Part shown: positions 8,225-15,527 of the stretch, in pieces
Layout of the letters: each line of letters opens with the position of its first letter
Position numbering within the stretch: the first letter of the stretch is position 1
NCBI GenBank assembly: GCA_916720015.1
Contig: CAKAPZ010000002.1
Coordinates: 1-27,330 of the forward strand
Reading direction: 5' to 3'
Length of the DNA: 27,330 nt
Source of the DNA: an uncultured Atopobium sp.
GTDB lineage: Bacteria > Actinomycetota > Coriobacteriia > Coriobacteriales > Atopobiaceae
The notes under the pieces: model-generated
Database searches by the model: none
What the model was told of the DNA's origin: nothing
The model's input: only the letters and a program-made list of their open reading frames with translations
Translations under genes and position numbers: made by a program

Positions 8225-9163
8225 CTAGTCCTCAGTTGAGTAGCCTAGGCGCTTAATCTCGTTGGCGTCACGCCTCCAGAGAGGCTGAACACGAACCTGA
8301 AGGTCAAGGTACACCTTGCGACCAAACAGTTTCTCCAGGTCTTTTCTGGCTTCGACACCAACACGCTTGATCATGGAGCCGCCCTGGCCAACAACGATGC
8401 CCTTTTGTCCTTCTCGCTCAACCAAAATGGTGGCAGAAATGGATAAGTGACCATCTGTTGCCACCTCATACGAATCGCAGACAACGGCAACAGAATGAGG
8501 AACTTCCTGACGAAGGTTGAGCAGTAGCTTCTCGCGAACAAACTCTGCTACCAGGTCTTCTGGCAAGGCGTCAGTCTCCATATCCTCTGGGAACCACATA
8601 GGACCCTCGGGAAGATGCTCAGAAACAAGCGCAATAAATGCCTGAATATTAAAGTCTTCTGGTGCGGAAACAACAAGCACGTCATCAAAGTGAGCAAGAG
8701 CTTGTGCAGCCTCAAGCTGCTCCGACACCTGCTCTGGCGTTGCAATATCTGCCTTAGTAATAACCAGCAGCTTAAAGGCGGCATGTGCTTGCTCAACATG
8801 ATTGGCAACCCACTCATCACCACGGCCAACGGGCTTAGTGGCGTCAATCAAAAAAGCAATTACGTCAGCGTCGTTGAGTTCTCCCAGCGCGGCCTTATTG
8901 AGCTCTTTTCCAAGAGCATCTTTAGGCTTGTGAAGGCCTGGAGTATCTACAATGACAAGCTGGGAGTTATCTCCGTTTACCACTGCCCTAAAGCGACGAC
9001 GCGTAGTCTGGGCAACAGGGCTTGCGATAGCCACTTTCTGGCCCATACAAGCGTTTAAAAGCGTAGACTTGCCAACGCTTGGACGACCAACTAAAGCAAC
9101 AAAACCGCTCCTAAATGGAGTGGTCTCAGATGAAGTATTTTCAGAAACTGAATTGGCGGTCAT
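8225..9163 (-). CDS. era: GTPase Era
   Basis: Essential GTPase that binds the 3' end of 16S rRNA and takes part in 30S assembly. It has 312 residues. G1 is GRPSVGKS (26-33), G3 is DTPGLHKP (73-80) and G4 is TKAD (136-139, with T in place of the more common N, as in other actinobacterial Era proteins). The C-terminal KH domain contains GIVVGQGGSMIKRVG (about 255-269). The extra N-terminal 15 or so residues are polar and serine/threonine-rich. GGAGG lies four bases before the ATG, 12 bases after the dgkA stop. Its neighbours ybeY and era both act on 16S rRNA maturation. Confidence 0.97.
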   Translation of the reverse strand: MTANSVSENTSSETTPFRSGFVALVGRPSVGKSTLLNACMGQKVAIASPVAQTTRRRFRAVVNGDNSQLVIVDTPGLHKPKDALGKELNKAALGELNDADVIAFLIDATKPVGRGDEWVANHVEQAHAAFKLLVITKADIATPEQVSEQLEAAQALAHFDDVLVVSAPEDFNIQAFIALVSEHLPEGPMWFPEDMETDALPEDLVAEFVREKLLLNLRQEVPHSVAVVCDSYEVATDGHLSISATILVEREGQKGIVVGQGGSMIKRVGVEARKDLEKLFGRKVYLDLQVRVQPLWRRDANEIKRLGYSTED

Positions 9164-9175
9164 ACGTCCTCCAAC

Positions 9176-9553
9176 TTACCAATGAAAAATTGCACGCGAG
9201 AAAATCAAAAGTCCTATAAGAGCTGCGGTAATGCTAATGCAGCATGAAGCTGCCGCCGCAATATCTTTGGCTTTACCAGCCATAGGATGAAACTCAGGAG
9301 AAACCAGGTCCACTACAGTTTCTATTGCCGTGTTAATGAGCTCTGTAGTTAAAACCGCACCAATACACGCAAGGACAAGTGCCCAGCTTACGGCATCCAA
9401 GCCAACAAACAATCCCGCAACTACGGTCAATACAGCAGCTACCGACATACGGCGCAAGTTTGCCTCTTGAGCAAACGCTTGACGTGCGCCTTGTAGCGCA
9501 AAAAGAAGACCGCGCTTAAAGCTTGGATGTCTGCCCTTAGATCCTGGAATCAT
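9176..9553 (-). CDS. dgkA: Diacylglycerol/undecaprenol kinase family protein (DgkA)
   Basis: Small integral membrane lipid kinase. In Gram-positives the family mainly phosphorylates undecaprenol to recycle the cell-wall lipid carrier. It has 125 residues with three hydrophobic spans (about 37-52, 55-70 and 98-120). The family signature ELINTAIETVVDL is at about 71-83, followed by AGKAKDIAAAAS at about 92-103, giving the expected E, N, E, D and K residues. The ATG overlaps the ybeY stop by one base (TAATG). The kinase-phoH-ybeY-era neighbourhood is standard in Gram-positives, though the cytidine deaminase gene often found here is absent. Confidence 0.93.
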   Translation of the reverse strand: MIPGSKGRHPSFKRGLLFALQGARQAFAQEANLRRMSVAAVLTVVAGLFVGLDAVSWALVLACIGAVLTTELINTAIETVVDLVSPEFHPMAGKAKDIAAAASCCISITAALIGLLIFSRAIFHW

Positions 9554-10062
9554 TACTCGTCAATCCCCTCGCGGTGGCGAGTCAACACAACTGGCTCTAT
9601 AGTCCTATCCGTTGAAAGCAGAGCAACAAGGGAGTCTTCACGAGCCTCCATAACCTCTGCCTCATCGTCTTCAATGTGATCATATCCAAGCAGGTGAAGC
9701 ATGGCGTGAACAAGCATGAGCCTAAACTCGTCTGCCTCCGTAGTGCCATATTCTTTTGCCTGACGTGCAATAAAGTTAGGGGCCAGAATAATATCGCCCA
9801 GCTCACACATTTCACCAGGAGCCAGATCTGGATCATCAGGTCGCTCTACCTCAAGTGAAATAACGTCTGTGGGCGCATTTTTTTCTCGCCACTCAAGATT
9901 TACCTGCTGAATCTCTTCATCGCTGACAATGGAAATGGACACAGTGCAAGGGCGCTCTACACCCTCTTCAGAGAGTACAAGGTTGCAATCGGCTTCAATC
10001 TCTTCTACAGAAATTGGGCACGCGACGCCTTCTTCGATCACAATGTCGTACTCGTTATCCAC
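9553..10062 (-). CDS. ybeY: Endoribonuclease YbeY (16S rRNA 3'-end maturation)
   Basis: Zinc-dependent single-strand endoribonuclease needed for 16S rRNA 3' processing and ribosome quality control. It has 169 residues. The metal site HAMLHLLGYDH (about 119-129) supplies the three histidines of the UPF0054 signature. NAPTDVISL (about 62-70) and the LGDIILAP segment (about 88-95) are also typical. The gene starts one base after the phoH stop and shares a base with dgkA, so it sits in the middle of a co-translated unit. Confidence 0.96.
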   Translation of the reverse strand: MDNEYDIVIEEGVACPISVEEIEADCNLVLSEEGVERPCTVSISIVSDEEIQQVNLEWREKNAPTDVISLEVERPDDPDLAPGEMCELGDIILAPNFIARQAKEYGTTEADEFRLMLVHAMLHLLGYDHIEDDEAEVMEAREDSLVALLSTDRTIEPVVLTRHREGIDE

Positions 10063-10063
10063 G

Positions 10064-11023
10064 TTACTCCCCTAGCTGTTTCTTCTCATACGCAGTGTAT
10101 GCATCAACTATCTTACCAACCAACGTGTGGCGAACAATATCATTTCTATCTAAATCAACAAAAGCAACGTCTTCCAAGTTACCCAACACCTGTCGAGCAA
10201 CGTCCAGACCACTTCTTCCCACAAGGTCTCGCTGTGTTGCATCGCCCGTAATTACAAACTTTGACGAGAAACCCAATCGAGTAAGAAACATCTTCATCTG
10301 CTCAGGAGTGGTGTTTTGAGCCTCATCCAAAATGACAAACGCGTCATTCATGGTACGACCGCGCATAAATGCAAGTGGCGCAATCTCAACAATCCCCTGT
10401 TCAATGAGGTTATTTGCGTACTCCATGGAAGTCATATCAAAAAGCGCATCGTAGAGCGGCCTAATATAGGGATCCAGCTTTTCTTGAAGTGTGCCTGGAA
10501 GAAAGCCGAGAGACTCTCCTGCTTCTACAACAGGTCTTACCAGCACAATTCTGCTAATTTGTTGAGAAGTTAAGGCGGCAAGTGCCATAGCAACTGCCAG
10601 ATACGTTTTACCGGTTCCTGCAGGACCAATACCAAAGGTTATAGAGTTGTTTGCAATTGCCTTGGTATACGCTATTTGACCTTGTGTTTTAGGCTGAATT
10701 GCTTTGCCTTTATGAGTTACAAACAGGGTACGTGTTCCTGTTTGCTCTAAGTTGGCATTTCTTTTTGTACTATCAAGCAGCAACTTTACGTCTTCAAGCG
10801 TTGGCTTTGAGCCTGATTCGACCATTTGAATCAGGTGAGAAAAAATGAGCGTTAACTGCTCAATTTCTTGAGAAGTTCCCGACAAAAAGATTGCTTTGCC
10901 TCTGACTGAAATAAGAGCCGCACATGACGCTTCAATTTCTCTGAGCAAACTATCAGCTGGACCTGTCAGATATAAAGGATCCACTGAATCAGGAATAGTT
11001 AAGCGAATCTGTGTTGGCTCCAT
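10064..11023 (-). CDS. phoH: PhoH family ATPase (YbeZ-type)
   Basis: P-loop ATPase of the PhoH/YbeZ family, a partner of YbeY in ribosome or RNA metabolism; its exact activity is not settled. It has 319 residues. An N-terminal KH-like region precedes the motor. Walker A GPAGTGKT is at 133-140, the LVRPVVEAGESLGFLPG segment at about 161-177, Walker B FVILDEAQN at about 229-237, and the TGDATQRDL sensor-like segment at about 259-267. GGGGG lies three bases before ATG, 11 bases after the mtaB stop, and the gene is followed by ybeY after one base. Confidence 0.95.
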   Translation of the reverse strand: MEPTQIRLTIPDSVDPLYLTGPADSLLREIEASCAALISVRGKAIFLSGTSQEIEQLTLIFSHLIQMVESGSKPTLEDVKLLLDSTKRNANLEQTGTRTLFVTHKGKAIQPKTQGQIAYTKAIANNSITFGIGPAGTGKTYLAVAMALAALTSQQISRIVLVRPVVEAGESLGFLPGTLQEKLDPYIRPLYDALFDMTSMEYANNLIEQGIVEIAPLAFMRGRTMNDAFVILDEAQNTTPEQMKMFLTRLGFSSKFVITGDATQRDLVGRSGLDVARQVLGNLEDVAFVDLDRNDIVRHTLVGKIVDAYTAYEKKQLGE

Positions 11024-11034
11024 GTTCCCCCAAT

Positions 11035-12306
11035 TTATAAACGAGTAGCTTTTAGCGTTCCATTAGGTAAAACTTCATCAAAGCGCATAGCGATAAGTTC
11101 ATCAAGTTCAATAGTAGGATCAACCTGGACATCAAAAAGGCCGCCAGAAATTCCCCTACCAGGATACTGTACCACCACATTATCGCAGGTACCAACAAGC
11201 TTCTTAGCAGCATCAAAGCGCATAGCATTACCCAGATCACGCATTTTCTTTGCGCGCTCAGCCATCACTTTTGGATCTACCTGATTTGGAGCAGTAGCCG
11301 CAGGCGTTCCAGGTCGCTTGGAATACCTAAATACATGCATCTTTGAAAAGCCCATCTGACGACAAAACTCATACGACTCATCAAATTCTTTATCAGTTTC
11401 TCCAGGAAAACCAACGATAAGGTCCGTCCCCAAAGCAATGGTTGGTAGTACCGAACGTGCTTCCTCAACAGCCTTGCGATAAAGCTCTGTCCTATACACC
11501 CTGCCCATACGAGCAAGCGTAGCGTCACATCCGGACTGAAGGCAGATATGCAAGAAAGGTGCAATTCTTCCATTGGATGCAGCAATTACCTCTACCAAAC
11601 GAGCATTTACATCAGGTGGCTCAAGAGAAGAAAGCCTCAAGCGGCCAACCTCAGTTTTTTCAAGCACATACTCGAGAAGATCAGGAAGCCTAAGGGTTTT
11701 CTCACCTTCATCCTCAAGTTGAGCCTTATAGCTACCAAGGTTGATTCCCGTAAGAACAACCTCTTGAGCTCCTCTGCTCATAGCATCTTTTACCTGCGAA
11801 ACAACTTCACGAGGATCAAGAGACTTACCTGCGCCACGTGCCTTCCACACAATGCAGAAGGTGCAACGATTATCGCAACCATCTTGAATTTTGATGCCAG
11901 GGCGCGTACGACCTGTTGGAGTAGGCTTGGAGATGACAAGTCCGTCGTCGCTTACGGATTCTGGTGCAAAACCTAGCTCTTCAAGAACCCTATCTGCAAC
12001 TTTGTCCTTCTCGGCTTCTACAACAACGTTAGGAGCAAGCGAGGCAAGTTCATCAGCAAAAAGACTTGCAACACAACCCGTTGCAACTACAAGAGGGGCT
12101 CCTGGCATAAGCGCTGCTTTACGCACAGCTTTTCTCGTCTTAGCTTCAGCCTCAGCAGTAACAGCACAGGTGTTGATAACAATTGCCTGAGCTTCATCTT
12201 CTTCAACAATGCGACATCCCATGCGAAGCAGAGAATCTGCCATTAAATCAAGCTCAACACGATTTACCCTACATCCAAGATTTATGAGCGCAATACCATG
12301 AGCCAT
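11035..12306 (-). CDS. mtaB: tRNA t6A37 methylthiotransferase MtaB
   Basis: Radical SAM enzyme that adds the 2-methylthio group to N6-threonylcarbamoyladenosine at position 37 of ANN-decoding tRNAs. It has 423 residues. The UPF0004 domain carries cysteines in LGCRVN (C12), NTCAVT (C47) and ATGCVA (C78) for one iron-sulfur cluster. The radical SAM CxxxCxxC is at C144, C148 and C151 (GCDNRCTFCIVWKARG). A short TRAM-like C-terminus follows GFPGETDKEF. The ATG overlaps the dnaJ stop by one base (TAATG). dnaJ followed by mtaB is seen in Gram-positives, usually with prmA and rsmE between them; neither is present here. MtaB is favoured over MiaB and RimO by length, by the LGCRVN form and by context. 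Confidence 0.92.
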   Translation of the reverse strand: MAHGIALINLGCRVNRVELDLMADSLLRMGCRIVEEDEAQAIVINTCAVTAEAEAKTRKAVRKAALMPGAPLVVATGCVASLFADELASLAPNVVVEAEKDKVADRVLEELGFAPESVSDDGLVISKPTPTGRTRPGIKIQDGCDNRCTFCIVWKARGAGKSLDPREVVSQVKDAMSRGAQEVVLTGINLGSYKAQLEDEGEKTLRLPDLLEYVLEKTEVGRLRLSSLEPPDVNARLVEVIAASNGRIAPFLHICLQSGCDATLARMGRVYRTELYRKAVEEARSVLPTIALGTDLIVGFPGETDKEFDESYEFCRQMGFSKMHVFRYSKRPGTPAATAPNQVDPKVMAERAKKMRDLGNAMRFDAAKKLVGTCDNVVVQYPGRGISGGLFDVQVDPTIELDELIAMRFDEVLPNGTLKATRL

Positions 12307-13499
12307 TAGCGCCTCTTCTTGGAAGTCTTTTTAGCGTTCTTATTTTTGTGATCTGAAGAATTTCTGCCTTCAGATTGAGTGGTATGTGACTCATCTTGAG
12401 TGTCTTGAACACTATTTTGTTTACGCTCATCAATAAGGGAGGCGAGCGTTTCCAGCTGATTTGTAGTCAGCCCAGTTGTAGTCTCAATGTGAACCAGAAC
12501 GTAAAGGTTTCCACGAGCCTTAGTATGCAAACGAGGCATTCCTTTTCCAGCCACGCTTAGCTGCTGGCCATACTTACAACCTGCAGGTATAGAAATCTCA
12601 ATAGTTTCATCTTTGATAATGCCGTCAATGGTAACGGTAGTACCAACAATTGCCTCAAGAGAATCTACACTAACTGAAGTAAAGAGGTCGTCTCCCCTGC
12701 GCTCAAAGTCTTTATGCTGGGAAACCTCAATAGTTACGATCAGATCACCAGGGGTATCACCTCTGACACCAGCCTCGCCCTTGCCGGTAATAGAAATTGA
12801 CTGGCCAGAATGAACGCCTGCAGGAATTTCAACAGAAACACGCTCATGGTCAGGAGTTCTTCCTTGGCCACCACAGATCTCACAGGCATGTTCTACTTTT
12901 TTGCCTGTTCCTTGGCACTCTGGACATACGGTCTGAGACTGCATCTGACCAAAGACGGTATTTTGAACCTGAACTACCGTGCCCGTGCCATGACAACGTG
13001 GGCAGTCTTCAATTTTTCCACCCTCACCAAGGCCGGTACCATTACAGTCATCACAGGTAGAAAGCCTGTTATACGAGATAGTTTTTGTAACACCCGCAGC
13101 AGCCTCTTCCAAAGTGATAGAGAGTCTAATTCCCATATCACTACCACGAGTACGCTGAGCAGCGCTGCGACCACCATGGCCGCCGCCAAAGAAGGAGTCA
13201 AAGATATCTCCAAAGCCGCCAAAACCACCGCCAAAGATATCTGACATATCCACATAGCCGCCACCGAAACCAGATGGACCATTAGGATCACCATAACGGT
13301 CATAGTTGGCACGCTTTTGCTCATCTGAAAGCACAGAATAAGCTTCGTTTACCTCTTTAAACTTCTCTTCTGCATGAGGATCATCAGAAACATCAGGGTG
13401 CAGCTTTCTTGCCAGCTTTAGAAAAGCTCGCTTGATTGTTTTTTGGTCTGCATCACGAGCGACACCTAAGAGCTCGTAGAAGTCTTTCTTCTCTGCCAC
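12306..13499 (-). CDS. dnaJ: Molecular chaperone DnaJ (type I)
   Basis: Hsp40 co-chaperone that delivers substrates to DnaK and stimulates its ATPase. It has 397 residues. The J-domain with HPD is at 34-36, a Gly/Phe-rich region spans about 74-112, and four CxxCxGxG zinc repeats are intact (C149, C166, C192 and C206). The two C-terminal beta domains follow. The last 40 or so residues are an unusual polar, lysine-rich tail ending in KKTSKKRR. The start is GTG (13497-13499) with AAGGGGAGAG upstream, somewhat far. It follows a second J-protein gene by 33 bases. No dnaK, grpE or hrcA is nearby and I see no CIRCE element, so the partner DnaK must be encoded elsewhere. Confidence 0.95.
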   Translation of the reverse strand: MAEKKDFYELLGVARDADQKTIKRAFLKLARKLHPDVSDDPHAEEKFKEVNEAYSVLSDEQKRANYDRYGDPNGPSGFGGGYVDMSDIFGGGFGGFGDIFDSFFGGGHGGRSAAQRTRGSDMGIRLSITLEEAAAGVTKTISYNRLSTCDDCNGTGLGEGGKIEDCPRCHGTGTVVQVQNTVFGQMQSQTVCPECQGTGKKVEHACEICGGQGRTPDHERVSVEIPAGVHSGQSISITGKGEAGVRGDTPGDLIVTIEVSQHKDFERRGDDLFTSVSVDSLEAIVGTTVTIDGIIKDETIEISIPAGCKYGQQLSVAGKGMPRLHTKARGNLYVLVHIETTTGLTTNQLETLASLIDERKQNSVQDTQDESHTTQSEGRNSSDHKNKNAKKTSKKRR

Positions 13500-13532
13500 G
13501 CTTACTAACTCTCCCCTTGTAAAACTTAAAAC

Positions 13533-14639
13533 TTAAATTCCCATATAGCCAACATGGCCTAATCCGGCCGTACAAGCATACAAAGTCATAATAATAATTG
13601 AGTAGAAGGCACCGTTGATAATTCCCGAAACAAAGGCATTTGCAAAACTTCTCCACCAGCCAGCGTTCATCTTTACGCCATCTGCAAGAACGTTTCTCAT
13701 GCCAAATATCAAAAGCGGAATCAACACAATGGCAAATAGTGGTGAGCGTAAATTAAGCGCCACAAACACTAGAAGCATTGCAGTTATACCTGTGATACGA
13801 GCTCCCGCGCGTTGGCGGAACGTCAACTGCTCTGAAGGAACCTTAATATTTACGATAAAATCACCAGTTGCAGAACAATTAGTTCCTGCATTTCCCATTC
13901 CAGGTACTCTGATCTGGTCACCATCATGTGAATTAGCTGGTACATCAACCATAATTTCACTTGCAGACAAAACACGTCCAGAACCACCACAAACTTCGCA
14001 TGGGTCCTGTACAACGTGCCCAGCGCCTTCACACTCTGGACAGTCAACTCTAAACTTACCTACTCCAAAAATGGAAGAAAGATCAATGTCAATATGGCCC
14101 GTTCCGTGGCAGGTAGGACAGGTAGTTGCCTCAGCTTTATGCTGAGATCCTTTACCAGCACAAGCATCACAAGTAACAAAGCGCTGATACGTGATTCCTT
14201 TCTTAACGCCATTTTTAGCGTCTGTATCATTCAGCGTTAAGTCGTAGACAATATCTGCGCCAGTCTGAGGCTTGTATGCACGAGAGCGCTTTTGAGATCC
14301 AGTGGTCCAATTAGTAAAGTTGATATCACCAAACGGGAAGCCTCCCTCAAAAGGAGAACCTCCATAGGCAGATCCACCGGGATATCCAGAAGGACCATAG
14401 CCGCCACCATAGAAAGAACCACTTCTCATTGCGTCATAACGACGGCGTTTCTCGGTATCTGACAAAACAGCATATGCCTCAGAAACCTCTTTAAAACGCT
14501 CTTCAGCATCGGGCTCTTTATTGATGTCAGGATGAAGCTTACGAGCTTTAGTTTGAAAAGCTTTTCTAATTTCTTCAGCTGTCGCAGACTCAGAAACACC
14601 AAGGATGGCGTAATAGTCCTTTTCGTTCATAGCAGCCAT
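13533..14639 (-). CDS. Membrane-anchored DnaJ-like protein (J domain, zinc domain, C-terminal membrane segments)
   Basis: A J-protein of 368 residues. The J-domain is at about 5-70 with HPD at 36-38, and a Gly/Ser/Tyr/Pro linker at about 74-105. The zinc domain is complete: CDAC (157), CPTC (174), CPEC (200) and CEVC (214). Only the first C-terminal beta domain seems present (about 222-268). The second beta domain and dimerisation region are missing; three hydrophobic segments replace them (about 281-296, 300-317 and 333-356). This suggests a J-protein that recruits DnaK to the membrane; that role is inferred. ATG at 14637-14639 is chosen because GGAGAG lies five bases upstream. An upstream ATG at 14702 would add 21 residues and lacks a binding site. 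It heads the dnaJ-mtaB-phoH unit. Confidence 0.85.
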   Translation of the reverse strand: MAAMNEKDYYAILGVSESATAEEIRKAFQTKARKLHPDINKEPDAEERFKEVSEAYAVLSDTEKRRRYDAMRSGSFYGGGYGPSGYPGGSAYGGSPFEGGFPFGDINFTNWTTGSQKRSRAYKPQTGADIVYDLTLNDTDAKNGVKKGITYQRFVTCDACAGKGSQHKAEATTCPTCHGTGHIDIDLSSIFGVGKFRVDCPECEGAGHVVQDPCEVCGGSGRVLSASEIMVDVPANSHDGDQIRVPGMGNAGTNCSATGDFIVNIKVPSEQLTFRQRAGARITGITAMLLVFVALNLRSPLFAIVLIPLLIFGMRNVLADGVKMNAGWWRSFANAFVSGIINGAFYSIIIMTLYACTAGLGHVGYMGI

Positions 14640-14644
14640 GAAAT

Positions 14645-14650
14645 CTCTCC
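14645..14650 (-). promoter_or_regulatory. Ribosome binding site fixing the start of the membrane J-protein
   Basis: GGAGAG on the minus strand, five bases before ATG 14637-14639. An ATG three codons downstream would be too far from it, and the longer frame starting at 14702 has no comparable site. Confidence 0.65.
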
Positions 14651-14756
14651 GATTCAACCCGTTACAACATATGATTATGAGAACGTTTGAAAGTGTACCC
14701 ACTTGTTTTTAACTTAATGCAGTACAAATCCCATTAAGAATATTCATTAACTACAT

Positions 14757-14783
14757 ACATAAAAATTCGACATACTATCGAAT
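14757..14783 (-). terminator. Weak terminator after the AT-rich SAP-like gene
   Basis: ATTCGA (14765-14770) and TCGAAT (14778-14783) form a 6-bp stem with a 7-base loop, followed on the minus strand by a run of five T and then ATG. It lies about 50 bases after the stop of the 14831-15448 gene, separating that gene from the J-protein operon. The stem is short and AT-rich. The rest of 14640-14830 should hold the operon promoter, but no clear -35/-10 pair is seen. Confidence 0.45.
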
Positions 14784-14830
14784 ATGTTCATGGCTTTTTC
14801 AAACTACTAGTAAAGAAGATTATCAAATGT

Positions 14831-15448
14831 TTACTTATGATATTCCCGTATTTTAAGTGCATACTTAATTAATAAATCTTTCGAGTAGGTTTTTTCACCT
14901 TTTGAATCTCTAACTTCTTTCCAAAGAATAGAAGCCACCTTTAATTTATTGGAATAGCTATAGCTATTTTCATCTGCACAAAAATCTTTTAAAAATTGAT
15001 TCCACTGACAAGCCGAATTATCGTATTTCGCATAATCTGAATCACCATAATATACATTTAACAAATCCCTGATTGTAAATGAACTATTGTTCTCTCTCTT
15101 AACTTTTCTCCAAGCAGCAGCCATATCAGCAGTAAACTTAAATGGTGTAACTTTTGTTAAAGAAGAAAAATATTCTCTAAATTTTGAATTAAATGAGAAG
15201 CCACACTCAAGCAATGGTGAATTTAAAGTAACAATTTTTTGATTAACTTTTTTATTCTTTGTAAGTTTTTTCTTAATTAAATTACCTTTAAAATACTGTT
15301 CGATAATATAATTGAGTTCTCGTTTTGTACCTCTATATTCCAAACCTAAAGACTTACATATTTGCATAAGTTCTTCACGATACCAGTAATACTTATTAAA
15401 CTCATCAAAAGATGTAATATCATCAAAACTAGGTCTTTTTTCTGCCAT
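14831..15448 (-). CDS. AT-rich accessory gene, SAP-like/DUF6434-type protein of unknown function
   Basis: A 205-residue, lysine- and tyrosine-rich protein with no signal peptide or membrane span. The N-terminus (MAEKRPSFDDITSFDEFNKY, then YWYREELMQICKSLGLEYRG and TKRELNYIIEQY) resembles the SAP-like module of small bacterial proteins annotated SAP/DUF6434; SAP folds often bind nucleic acid. The rest has a repeated pattern: FKFTADMAAAWRKVKRENNS near 102-121, then a NQFLKDFCADE segment. The family assignment is from memory of the pattern and is moderate. AGGA lies seven bases before ATG. Base composition is much lower in GC than the neighbours: 14941-15000 has 13 G/C in 60, against 31 in 60 for 16021-16080. 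This suggests recent acquisition. It stands alone between hemW and the J-protein operon, with its own weak terminator. Confidence 0.7.
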   Translation of the reverse strand: MAEKRPSFDDITSFDEFNKYYWYREELMQICKSLGLEYRGTKRELNYIIEQYFKGNLIKKKLTKNKKVNQKIVTLNSPLLECGFSFNSKFREYFSSLTKVTPFKFTADMAAAWRKVKRENNSSFTIRDLLNVYYGDSDYAKYDNSACQWNQFLKDFCADENSYSYSNKLKVASILWKEVRDSKGEKTYSKDLLIKYALKIREYHK

Positions 15449-15527
15449 TCTTCAATCCTTTTTTATTATTCATTTTATTTTGTAACATCAATTAAATACT
15501 AACTGCATCAAATAAATTTTTCTAACA

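Noticed and set aside
8615..9058. Plus-strand open frame opposite era
   Set aside because: It is antisense to a complete Era with all GTPase motifs and has no independent support.
14640..14760. Possible CIRCE or HAIR heat-shock element before the J-protein operon
   Set aside because: No TTAGCACTC-N9-GAGTGCTAA or CTTGAGT-N7-ACTCAAG pattern is present even with a few mismatches.
14772..14788. Resemblance to a Gram-positive SOS (LexA) box near CGAATATGTTCA
   Set aside because: The half-sites are two bases too close compared with CGAAC-N4-GTTCG, and the sequence is better explained as part of the terminator repeat.
14831..15448. Mobile element or phage remnant around the AT-rich gene
   Set aside because: There is no transposase or integrase, no terminal repeats and no target-site duplication that I can see; only composition suggests transfer.
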